64,000 nucleotides of DNA from a bacterium SCSIO 12643 (GTDB lineage Bacteria; Bacteroidota; Bacteroidia; Flavobacteriales_G; Salibacteraceae), in contig CP073750.1 in assembly GCA_024398135.1 (NCBI GenBank), positions 2,232,001 to 2,296,000 on the forward strand, given 5' to 3'. Below are positions 1-7,525 of the stretch, piece by piece; the first letter of the stretch is position 1, and each line of letters opens with the position of its first letter. Below the pieces are notes generated by a model, which was given only the letters and a program-made list of their open reading frames with translations, was not told where the DNA came from and searched no databases. Both the position numbers and the translations under genes were made by a program.

Positions 1-548
1 ACTACGATACTTGTTTCAGATACATTTGGAGCCAATTGTGTATTGACCAAACGCTCCGTTTGTTCCCAGTTAATACGACCCTCTTTAAAATTGCTATCTG
101 TTTTGATGATTGTACGTGCATCTACCCAAATCGAGTTGAGACCGCTACATTTAAGGTGATTGTCAATGATTAATGTACTGGTAAGCTCTCCAATCGAAAC
201 CAATTTGTCATAGAGTTCATCCGAGTTACCTTCAAATGCTTCCGTCTGATAAGGTATAATTTCTTCAAAAAGATTGGATACGTGTTTTTTTAACCATGGA
301 CGATCTAATTGAAATAATTCATCAATAATTATATCATGGAAATCCTTAAATTTTTGAATATGCTGATCTAATTCACCATCATTTTCAATAATAGATCTAT
401 GGATAGCTTCCAGTGCATTGGTAGATTTACCCATGGCAGAAATAACAACAACCAATGGTTCTCCAATAAATTTGTTAAGAATGGTGGTGACATTACGAAT
501 TGCGTCTGCATCCTTTACCGAAGCCCCACCAAATTTAAAAACGCGCAT
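1..548 (-). CDS. Aspartate kinase, N-terminal part (runs off the window)
   Basis: Reading the minus strand from ATG at 548 gives an open frame of 182 codons that continues past base 1. The product begins MRVFKFGGASVKDADAIRN, the KFGG(A/T)SV nucleotide-binding motif of amino-acid kinases that start aspartate kinases, followed by VVVISAMGKSTNALE. The enzyme phosphorylates aspartate, the first step towards lysine, threonine, methionine and diaminopimelate. Whether it is monofunctional or fused to homoserine dehydrogenase cannot be seen because the C-terminal part lies outside. It is divergent from the BI-1 gene, sharing a 150-bp AT-rich intergenic region in which I found no exact TAnnTTTG promoter. 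Confidence 0.88.
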   Translation of the reverse strand, partial: MRVFKFGGASVKDADAIRNVTTILNKFIGEPLVVVISAMGKSTNALEAIHRSIIENDGELDQHIQKFKDFHDIIIDELFQLDRPWLKKHVSNLFEEIIPYQTEAFEGNSDELYDKLVSIGELTSTLIIDNHLKCSGLNSIWVDARTIIKTDSNFKEGRINWEQTERLVNTQLAPNVSETSIV

Positions 549-698
549 ATTCAATAATTTAGTGCAATAATAACATTCTAAGTCTGACTTAAAAATCGAT
601 TAAAGGATTCTCTAAAATGCGGATTAACATTTTTTAAATTTCACCAAAATTTAGGGTTTAGAACATTTTGACGATTTTTGTGTTTTAAAATTAGAATT

Positions 699-1427
699 AT
701 GATTAAAGAATCATCGAATCCGATATTAAATACGAAGGCATTTGATAAAGCGTCTTCTACTATTCATAGTACAGAGGTAATGACCGTAAACGGAACGGTT
801 CAGAAAACGTTTGTGTTAACGATTTTGGTTTTAGCCAGTGCCATGTGGTCATGGATGAATCCGGGAAGTTTATGGGTAATGATTGGTGCTATTGGCGGTT
901 TAATTGCGGCTTTAGTAACAGCTTTTAAGCCAATGGCTGCACCCATATCCGCTCCTATTTATGCCGTATTGGAAGGATTGTTTTTAGGAGGGATTTCTTA
1001 TTTATATGCAGGTGGTGAAGGTTTTGGAGGGATTGTGATGCAAGCGATTACGTTAACCATTGGAGTATTGTTCCTAATGCTATTTTTATACTCTTCCGGA
1101 ATTATCAAAGTGACAGAAAAATTGAAAATGGGAATTGTAGCGGCAACGGGCGCAATTTTCTTAATGTATTTGATCAATTTTATCATGAGTTTTTTCGGAG
1201 CTGCGTTTTTCACGATGCAGGATACCTCAATGACCGCAATCGGAATTAATTTACTTATTGTTGGTGTAGCAGCATTTAATCTACTGATAGATTTCGATTT
1301 TATTGAAAAAGCTGCAGCTGCAAGAGCGCCAAAAGCCATGGAATGGTATGGTGCTTTTGGATTGATGGTAACATTGGTATGGCTTTATATTGAGCTTTTA
1401 AGATTGTTATCACGTTTACGCGATTAA
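699..1427 (+). CDS. Bax inhibitor-1 / YccA family membrane protein
   Basis: A 242-aa protein with about seven hydrophobic segments. It has the family pattern: a soluble N-terminus ending near VMTVNGTVQKTF, then tightly spaced membrane helices and a C-terminal LLRLLSRLRD. BI-1 (TMBIM) proteins are inner-membrane, often Ca2+-leak, proteins; the bacterial role is poorly defined. The frame is open back to a TTG at 678, but the ATG at 699 (MIKESSNPILN) is a better start because it gives the usual N-terminal length. It is followed after 4 bases by the thioredoxin lipoprotein gene, so the two are probably cotranscribed. Confidence 0.85.
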   Translation: MIKESSNPILNTKAFDKASSTIHSTEVMTVNGTVQKTFVLTILVLASAMWSWMNPGSLWVMIGAIGGLIAALVTAFKPMAAPISAPIYAVLEGLFLGGISYLYAGGEGFGGIVMQAITLTIGVLFLMLFLYSSGIIKVTEKLKMGIVAATGAIFLMYLINFIMSFFGAAFFTMQDTSMTAIGINLLIVGVAAFNLLIDFDFIEKAAAARAPKAMEWYGAFGLMVTLVWLYIELLRLLSRLRD

Positions 1428-1431
1428 TCCG

Positions 1432-3117
1432 ATGAGATTGAATAAAATTATTGCAGGCATTTCAATGTCTCTGGTTTTGTTTTCTTGTCAAAGCGAGGAG
1501 CAAAAAACAACCGTAAGAAAAGAAGGAACATTAGATTTTAACCGGGAATGGGTACGTTTAGATTCTATTAAAATGGGAATGTCTAAAAAGGTATGGCGTT
1601 CTGATGCTGTTGAGAAAAAGCAAAGCAAGAGTCCGAATTGGGCCGTAGAGCTTAAACCTTTTGTAGATGCGGATTTCAATAGACCAGGAGTCGTAGAGAA
1701 ATATTCCAGGACCATTTTGGAGAGTCCACTTTCAGGATGGAAGGATGTTGTTTGGGTAGCGAACGATCCTAAACAAACTACACGTTGGGCAGTGTATCGT
1801 TATAAAGATGATGTGTGCATTGGCGCTTCTATTCTTGTAGATAAGGAATCCGATGCTTATCGAATGAGTGAGCAGTTAACTTATATGCCTCAATATGGAT
1901 ATGTCATAGAAAATGAGCAGGATTTAAATTACATGGATAATGAACAGTTCTTTTTGGAGTCAGAATTTGACGGAAAGAACCAGCCATGGAGGATGTTTTT
2001 TAATATAGGGACGCAATCAGTTCCAGTAAATTTTGATTTAAGAACGACTTCTAGTTCATTAGAATTGCTGTTTTATCAGGGTAAGGAAACTATTGCAGTG
2101 AAGGCCATTCCAACGGATAGTGGATATTATGCGGAAATGCCAATATTCCAGTCGTATTTGAGGTTTGAGAAAGAAGAAAATGTGATTAAAGGAACTTTTC
2201 ACAATTTAGATAAAGGTTTAGATTATATCATTCCATTTGAAGCTTCTAAACTTTCGGTAAGTCATCGATTGAATTACGACCCCACAGAGGATTATGCTAA
2301 TCTTGGAGGTAAATGGGAAGTACATTTCGGAGAAGGTGAAGACGCATATGCGGCTATAGGATTATTTGATCGTTTAGGAAATGATTTGATTGGAACATTT
2401 GCGACAGAGACCGGTGATTATCGTTTCTTGCAAGGTAAGATCGTAGGAGATAGTTTTTCATTAAGTACGTTTGATGGTTCTCATTTATTCTTATTTATGG
2501 GTAAGATGAATGGAGATGAAATTACGAATGGACATTTCTATTCAGGAACACATTATACGAATACCTGGACTGCAAAAAAGAATGATCAATTTGAATTGAC
2601 GGATCCAAATTCGATGACATCTTTAAAAGGAGATGAGAATAAAATCAATTTCACATTTCCGGATTTAAATAATAATCCGACTTCTTTGTCAGATGAGCGC
2701 TATCAAAACAAAGTGGTAATTATCCAAATTTTAGGTTCATGGTGTCCGAATTGTATGGATGAGACCAGATATTTTGTGGAATTGTATGACAAGTACCATG
2801 ATCAGGGATTGGAAATTATTGGATTGTCGTTTGAGCGTAGTAATGAATTTAAAGAAGCAAAGAAAAGTCTATCGAAAGCAATATCTGGTTTAAATGTACC
2901 GTATAAAATGTTGATTGCAGGAACGCCTCGAGAATCTGGTAAAGCATTACCAATGTTGACAGAGATCTTATCATATCCAACATCTATTGTTTTGGATAGA
3001 AATGGTAATGTGGTGAAAATTCATACAGGCTTTTATGGCCCTGGAACTGGCGAATATTATGAGAAATATACGCAGGAAACAGAGACGTTGTTAGAAAAGT
3101 TATTGACTTCTAAATAG
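1432..3117 (+). CDS. Lipoprotein with C-terminal TlpA-like thioredoxin domain
   Basis: 561 aa. The N-terminus is a lipoprotein signal with lipobox VLFSC (Cys19). Residues about 30-400 form a large region without a motif I can name; TlpA-family Bacteroidota proteins often carry such an N-terminal beta-rich domain. The C-terminal 150 residues are a thioredoxin fold with active site WCPNC (Cys438, Cys441) followed by the cis-Pro region SYPTS, so it is probably a periplasm-facing thiol-disulfide oxidoreductase. CPNC is less common than CPPC. It starts 4 bases after the BI-1 gene. A long imperfect hairpin follows the stop. Confidence 0.82.
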   Translation: MRLNKIIAGISMSLVLFSCQSEEQKTTVRKEGTLDFNREWVRLDSIKMGMSKKVWRSDAVEKKQSKSPNWAVELKPFVDADFNRPGVVEKYSRTILESPLSGWKDVVWVANDPKQTTRWAVYRYKDDVCIGASILVDKESDAYRMSEQLTYMPQYGYVIENEQDLNYMDNEQFFLESEFDGKNQPWRMFFNIGTQSVPVNFDLRTTSSSLELLFYQGKETIAVKAIPTDSGYYAEMPIFQSYLRFEKEENVIKGTFHNLDKGLDYIIPFEASKLSVSHRLNYDPTEDYANLGGKWEVHFGEGEDAYAAIGLFDRLGNDLIGTFATETGDYRFLQGKIVGDSFSLSTFDGSHLFLFMGKMNGDEITNGHFYSGTHYTNTWTAKKNDQFELTDPNSMTSLKGDENKINFTFPDLNNNPTSLSDERYQNKVVIIQILGSWCPNCMDETRYFVELYDKYHDQGLEIIGLSFERSNEFKEAKKSLSKAISGLNVPYKMLIAGTPRESGKALPMLTEILSYPTSIVLDRNGNVVKIHTGFYGPGTGEYYEKYTQETETLLEKLLTSK

Positions 3118-3169
3118 TTGTACTTTCTTACTGAAGAATGTCTGGATTTTGTAATTCTTCGGAGTACAA
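3118..3169 (+). other. Two-part inverted repeat directly after the TlpA-like gene
   Basis: TTGTACT at 3118-3124 pairs with AGTACAA at 3163-3169, and CTGAAGAAT at 3131-3139 pairs with ATTCTTCGG at 3154-3162 (one G-U pair), leaving a 6-nt bulge and a 14-nt loop. No T-tract follows, so it is not a standard intrinsic terminator. It may be a 3' UTR stability or termination structure. The remaining 3170-3240 holds nothing I can name. Confidence 0.45.
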
Positions 3170-3248
3170 AGTAGGTCTTAATGTTATTCTTGCATAATAT
3201 TAAGAGTCAATCATTTGCAATAAAAGCCCCAAAACGGAATAAAACTTT

Positions 3249-3276
3249 TTTGTCCCCTGCATTTTTTGCACCTTTG
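3249..3276 (+). promoter_or_regulatory. Probable Bacteroidota promoter of the 606-aa gene
   Basis: TTTG at 3249-3252 (-33 element) and CACCTTTG at 3269-3276 (seven of eight matches to TAnnTTTG) are separated by 16 bases, a little short for this promoter class. The predicted leader is about 55 nt. Confidence 0.45.
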
Positions 3277-3336
3277 CATATTAGTACGAGAATTACTGCT
3301 GATATATTAGTAGGGCTGGAAAAAGAGAATTAGAAC

Positions 3337-5157
3337 ATGATTGATACTGCAAATACATCTCCGCATTCGTTTCACATTCCTGTAATGGGTATCGCGTTTA
3401 CGATAGACACTCCCATTAAGGTGGCGCATTATGGAATTTCATCTGTGATGTCCTTGGTAGATGATGAGTTGATCGAGCAAATGAGAGAGCATCATTCCAA
3501 GGAGAATGATTTGCAATATGAACCGATCTCGAAAAAGGAAGAGGATTTTCGTGCCAAAAGAATCACAGCATATTTAGACCTGGTAGATTATTTGGTGAAA
3601 TCAAATTTTAAAAGAGTTCAATCTACGGAGTTTGAAGAAGGCAGTGAAATTACCAAGTACTTTGAAATGCTTTCTGAAAAGGAGCCTTTGAGAATTGCGT
3701 ATGAAAAGATGTTGGCTTTACCGGAGGGAGAAGCAAAAACATTGATGCAGAAAGGTTTAAGGGAGAGTATGCGTCCGGGAAGTATTGATGTAAACATCAT
3801 GACAAAACTGGATCGTGTGACTTATGCGAAGAAAGATGCGTTGCCAATTGAGTTTAATGAGGCGCATTCAGCTTTAAGAGGATATGCCAATAGTAACTTA
3901 GATTCTTCAATCATCTTTTCTGCAGGAATGAATCCAAGATTGTATTCATACATTTCACAATTTGATGATTTTTATCCAAATGAAAATGGATACATCAAGA
4001 AAAGAATTGTATTAAAAGTGAGTGATTACCGCTCATCTTTGATTCAGGGGAAATTTTTAGCGAAGAAAGGATTGTGGGTTTCTGAATATAGAATTGAATC
4101 CGGATTGAATTGTGGTGGACACGCGTTTGCTTCTGACGGGTTCCTGATGGGACCAATTTTGGATCAGTTTAGAGTGAGTAGATCTGCGTTAATTGAATCA
4201 GTACATGCTATATTGATTGATTATTTATCAAAAAACAATAAGAACGTACCAGCGGCACCATTACCAATGAAGGTAACAGCTCAGGGTGGAGTAGGAACAT
4301 CTGAAGAACATGATTTTCTGATTGATCATTATGGGATGGATAGTGTAGGTTGGGGAACACCGTTTTTATTGGTTCCTGAAGCGGTAACTTTAGATGAGCC
4401 AACCAGACAGCAATTGGTTAAGGCTAAAGAAGAAGATTTATATTTAAGTAATATTTCTCCATTAGGGATACCTTTCAATTCTTTAAGAGGAAATACCAAG
4501 GATGTAGAGAAGCAAGAAAAAATTGACCAGGGAAGACCAGGATCATCTTGCCCTCTAAACTATTTGGTGTCTAGTAAAGAGTTTACTGAAAGAGCAATTT
4601 GTACAGCTTCACGTCAGTATCAAAGACATAAGCTAAAAGCTTTGGAAGCATTGAATTTGGCTAAAGAAGAATACAAAAAACAGTTTGATAAAATCACCGA
4701 CAAATCTTGTATTTGTGTTGGGTTAGGTACATCTGCGGTTAAGGTAAACAATCTGGAAAATAAGGTGCGTGGTGAAGGAATCTCTGTGTGTCCCGGACCA
4801 AATATGGCATACTTTGATGAGGTGATTTCATTAAAGAAAATGGCGAACCATATCTATGGTAAGATTAACATCTTGAGCGATGCGTATCGTCCAAATATGT
4901 TTGTGAAAGAAATTGGTTTGTATATTGATTATCTGGAAAACAAAATCAAGGATGTTTCGGGACCAATGGATAAACAAATGAAGTATTTCAATACATTCCA
5001 GTCTAATATGGAAGAAGGATTGGCGTACTATAAAGACTTGTTTACGAACGTGATGAAAAACTCTGAGTCAATGAAGCAAAAGATTAGTGCTGAAATTGAT
5101 GAAATGGAAGCGAAGTTGTCATTGTTAAAGGCAGAGTTGGCATTAGTAGTGGCATAA
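3337..5157 (+). CDS. Conserved 606-aa protein, possible nitronate-monooxygenase-like flavoprotein
   Basis: I do not recognise a named family with certainty. In the middle, LNCGGHAFASDG (Cys259, His262), a GGVGTSEE turn near residue 318 and DSVGWGTPFLLVPEA near 338 follow the order and spacing of the FMN-phosphate-binding half of nitronate monooxygenase / 2-nitropropane dioxygenase TIM barrels (GGHAG... GGI... QMGTRFL). Residues 1-220 are mixed and lack a signal peptide. The C-terminal part has cysteines in SSCPLNYL (about 405), AICTAS (about 421), SCICVGLG (458 and 460) and SVCPGP (about 486), suggesting a metal or Fe-S site, then a helical tail. Length is well above ordinary nitronate monooxygenases (about 320-380 aa). 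It is monocistronic, with its own promoter and terminator. Flavin binding is inference. Confidence 0.6.
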   Translation: MIDTANTSPHSFHIPVMGIAFTIDTPIKVAHYGISSVMSLVDDELIEQMREHHSKENDLQYEPISKKEEDFRAKRITAYLDLVDYLVKSNFKRVQSTEFEEGSEITKYFEMLSEKEPLRIAYEKMLALPEGEAKTLMQKGLRESMRPGSIDVNIMTKLDRVTYAKKDALPIEFNEAHSALRGYANSNLDSSIIFSAGMNPRLYSYISQFDDFYPNENGYIKKRIVLKVSDYRSSLIQGKFLAKKGLWVSEYRIESGLNCGGHAFASDGFLMGPILDQFRVSRSALIESVHAILIDYLSKNNKNVPAAPLPMKVTAQGGVGTSEEHDFLIDHYGMDSVGWGTPFLLVPEAVTLDEPTRQQLVKAKEEDLYLSNISPLGIPFNSLRGNTKDVEKQEKIDQGRPGSSCPLNYLVSSKEFTERAICTASRQYQRHKLKALEALNLAKEEYKKQFDKITDKSCICVGLGTSAVKVNNLENKVRGEGISVCPGPNMAYFDEVISLKKMANHIYGKINILSDAYRPNMFVKEIGLYIDYLENKIKDVSGPMDKQMKYFNTFQSNMEEGLAYYKDLFTNVMKNSESMKQKISAEIDEMEAKLSLLKAELALVVA

Positions 5158-5179
5158 AAACAAAAGAATTAATTCGGAA

Positions 5180-5207
5180 AGCGTATCAGTTATGATACGC
5201 TTTTTTT
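5180..5207 (+). terminator. Intrinsic terminator of the 606-aa gene
   Basis: AGCGTATCA at 5180-5188 and TGATACGCT at 5193-5201 form a perfect 9-bp stem with loop GTTA, followed by a run of T to 5207. Confidence 0.9.
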
Positions 5208-5331
5208 ATTGCGTTATGTTTTGGTGTTAAATATTTGTGAATTAGTGCTATTTAAGAAAGTATATGTGGTAAGATCGGTTTGGAATAAAATTAATCCATA
5301 ATTTTGTCCTGTTTTTCAGACTATTGTTTTT

Positions 5332-5724
5332 GTGAAATCAGAGTTGAAAATAGCAATTTTATTTACACATCTTTTTTTGATTGTGGTGTCATTCGGAACT
5401 GTAGCGCATAACGTTACGGACATGACACGGATAGCTCATGAAAACATGCAACCGGAACAGGTTCAGAAATTAGGTGTTCCAGTCTCCATTCAAAATCAAA
5501 ACCAAAGTCCACTTTCATCATTTCCATTCTCTGAGCAGTTGGATATTGAGTTGGAACCAGATGAAGAAGAAATTGGTAAGAATGGGGCGAATCAGGTGAT
5601 ACCTAAAAATAAAGCGTATAGTTATTATCATCTAAAATCTCCTCCGGTATATTTCTTGAGTAACCGGGAGCATTTAATTACCCAGAACCCTTTATACATA
5701 TTGATTGAAGTATTTCGACTTTGA
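5332..5724 (+). CDS. Small secreted or anchored orphan protein (130 aa)
   Basis: No family recognised. GTG start at 5332; the frame gives MKSELKIAILFTHLFLIVVS, a good signal peptide or membrane anchor, then a polar region rich in Gln and Asn, an acidic stretch LEPDEEEIG, and a C-terminal segment containing LKSPPVYFLS. There is no cysteine in the mature part. It stands 174 bases after the previous terminator and 49 bases before a run of two hairpins, upstream of a second small orphan gene and the efflux operon. Coding status rests on the signal peptide and the 130-codon open frame in an AT-rich stretch; real but unidentified is my best reading. Confidence 0.55.
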   Translation: MKSELKIAILFTHLFLIVVSFGTVAHNVTDMTRIAHENMQPEQVQKLGVPVSIQNQNQSPLSSFPFSEQLDIELEPDEEEIGKNGANQVIPKNKAYSYYHLKSPPVYFLSNREHLITQNPLYILIEVFRL

Positions 5725-5735
5725 GAGAAAAGGAA

Positions 5736-5779
5736 TTGCACAGCGATAGAATCGCTGCAATCTACACAAGAAATTGTGT
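5736..5779 (+). other. Two consecutive RNA hairpins between two orphan genes
   Basis: First hairpin: TTGC plus AGCGAT (5736-5747, with two unpaired bases) pairs with ATCGCT plus GCAA (5751-5760), loop AGA. Second: ACACAA at 5764-5769 pairs with TTGTGT at 5774-5779 around a GAAA tetraloop. No T-run follows at once. Could be a weak terminator or a leader structure for the downstream gene. Confidence 0.45.
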
Positions 5780-5896
5780 TTCACTCTTTGTAAAAGTCGA
5801 ATTATTCTGATTATGTATTCCATACAACAACAATGTAATACCACCACATATTTTCATGCGCACGTCCCGTTAAAAAAAACTTCAAGAATTAACGAA

Positions 5897-6307
5897 ATGG
5901 ATAGTGTTAAGCGTAGTTTCCAGAAGTTAGTGGCAATAATGCTAATCGTTCAATGGCTCTTGCCATTTTTAGGTTCAAGCAGTACGTCCTGGAATCAATG
6001 GACATCTCTAAACTACGGAGTAAATAATGTGCATCATACTTTTCATGTCATTCCTAGAAATTCTGGGATAATAGAGTCAAAAGGTGCTTTAGAGTATTTT
6101 GAAGAATGCGAAGAGATAGATGAAGATTTAAGAAAGCGTATTCAAATGATCTTCATTGCTACGGTTCTGGTATATCGGAAGGTGGCATATGTTGTGAAGC
6201 CACAGAAGTACTTTGATTTACCCGATTGGAAATATCAAATAACACATCCACCTTGTTATCTAAAATATTGTTCCTTTAAAATTCCTTCGAAATTCATATT
6301 CAGTTAG
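5897..6307 (+). CDS. Small orphan membrane-associated protein upstream of the efflux operon
   Basis: 136 aa from the ATG at 5897; the frame is open back to TTG 5774, but that start would place the hydrophobic segment about 55 residues in and overlap the hairpins. The N-terminus MDSVKRSFQKLVAIMLIVQWLL is a basic n-region plus hydrophobic core. An acidic stretch (ECEEIDEDL) follows, a second hydrophobic segment MIFIATVLVY near residue 85, and a C-terminal THPPCYLKY. It shares its layout with the previous 130-aa protein (membrane segment, acidic centre, C-terminal PPxYxL) though sequence similarity is weak. It ends 76 bases before the efflux adaptor gene and could belong to that transcript. Function unknown. 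Confidence 0.5.
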   Translation: MDSVKRSFQKLVAIMLIVQWLLPFLGSSSTSWNQWTSLNYGVNNVHHTFHVIPRNSGIIESKGALEYFEECEEIDEDLRKRIQMIFIATVLVYRKVAYVVKPQKYFDLPDWKYQITHPPCYLKYCSFKIPSKFIFS

Positions 6308-6383
6308 TCGCGTTCGTCCCTCCACACCCACTTAGAATAAAAACTAAAATGGATAGGGAAAATCCTATCATAATAAAAAGAAA

Positions 6384-7505
6384 ATGAATTTTAAAGGAAA
6401 TAGAATTGTAGCACGTATTATAGATTATACGCAGTTCGGTACATTAGGACTTATAATAGCCTTTGCAATGATAAGTTGCCATCATGAGGAACATGAAAGC
6501 CATGAAGAGGTGAGCTTTTTGGTAACGAGTCCTCTAAAAAAAGATACGTCTTATATCAAAGAGTATGTTTGCCAAATAAGATCAATACAACATATTGAAC
6601 TTAGAGCTCTGGAAAGAGGCTATTTGCAAAATATTTATGTAGATGAAGGTCAGTTTGTCAAAAAAGGACAAAAGATGTTTCAAATTATGCCAATGCTGTA
6701 TGAAGCTGAATTGAAGAAAGCAGAGGCAGAGGTAAGTTTTGCTGAAATTGAATATAGAAATACACAGAAATTAGCAGATAGTGATATTGTTTCACCTAAC
6801 GAGTTGGCCCTTGTAAAAGCGAAATACGATAAAGCTTTGGCGGAACTTTCTTTAGCTAAAGTGCATTTAGGTTTTACAGAAATTAAAGCCCCTTTCGATG
6901 GTATCATGGACCGGTTTCATGTAAGGTTAGGAAGTCTGCTGGATGAAGGGGATTTATTAACCAGTTTATCTGATAATAGTAAGATGTGGGTGTATTTCAA
7001 TGTGCCTGAAGCGGAATATCTGGATTACAAAACCAATGTCAAAAGAGACAGCTTGATGCATGTAAATCTGTTGATGGCCAATGGTAAACCTTTCGATTAT
7101 TCAGGAGTGGTTCAAACTATTGAGGCAGATTTTAATAATGAAACCGGGAATATAGCTTTTAGAGCTACATTCCCAAACCCGGAAGGTCTATTAAGACATG
7201 GTGAGACTGGGAATATTCAGGTTCGCGTACCATTAAATGAATCGGTGATCATACCGCAAAAAGCAACCTTTCAGGTATTGGATAAAATCTATGTGTATGT
7301 TGTGGATCAGAAGAGTACTGTGCATGCAAAACAGATCACCATTGAAGCAGAAATGCCACATGTTTTTGTAGTGAAATCAGGGATTTCGGAGAACGATAAA
7401 ATCCTGTTGGAAGGGTTACGAAAAGTCAGAGATGATGAAGAAATTTCATATGACTATCTAAGGCCTGATTCTGTAGTGTCGCATTTGGAACTATACGCTG
7501 AGTAA
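6384..7505 (+). CDS. RND efflux periplasmic adaptor (membrane fusion protein), lipoprotein
   Basis: 373 aa. A lipoprotein signal ends at lipobox MISC (Cys32) and is followed by a His/Glu-rich linker. The order is that of HlyD/AcrA adaptors: first lipoyl half (LRALERGYLQNIYVDEGQFVKKGQ, near 75-95), an alpha-helical hairpin (KAEAEVSFAEIEYRN... ALAELSLAKVHL), second lipoyl half (EIKAPFDGIMDRFHVRLGSLLDEG), then beta-barrel and membrane-proximal domains. It links the inner-membrane pump to the outer-membrane channel. The pump gene starts 20 bases downstream. Confidence 0.92.
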   Translation: MNFKGNRIVARIIDYTQFGTLGLIIAFAMISCHHEEHESHEEVSFLVTSPLKKDTSYIKEYVCQIRSIQHIELRALERGYLQNIYVDEGQFVKKGQKMFQIMPMLYEAELKKAEAEVSFAEIEYRNTQKLADSDIVSPNELALVKAKYDKALAELSLAKVHLGFTEIKAPFDGIMDRFHVRLGSLLDEGDLLTSLSDNSKMWVYFNVPEAEYLDYKTNVKRDSLMHVNLLMANGKPFDYSGVVQTIEADFNNETGNIAFRATFPNPEGLLRHGETGNIQVRVPLNESVIIPQKATFQVLDKIYVYVVDQKSTVHAKQITIEAEMPHVFVVKSGISENDKILLEGLRKVRDDEEISYDYLRPDSVVSHLELYAE

Positions 7506-7525
7506 TAACCTGTAAATCTAGAGTC

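Noticed and set aside
998-1339. 113-aa open frame on the minus strand within the BI-1 gene
   Set aside because: Antisense shadow of a clear membrane-protein gene; composition reflects the complement of hydrophobic codons and it has no start context.
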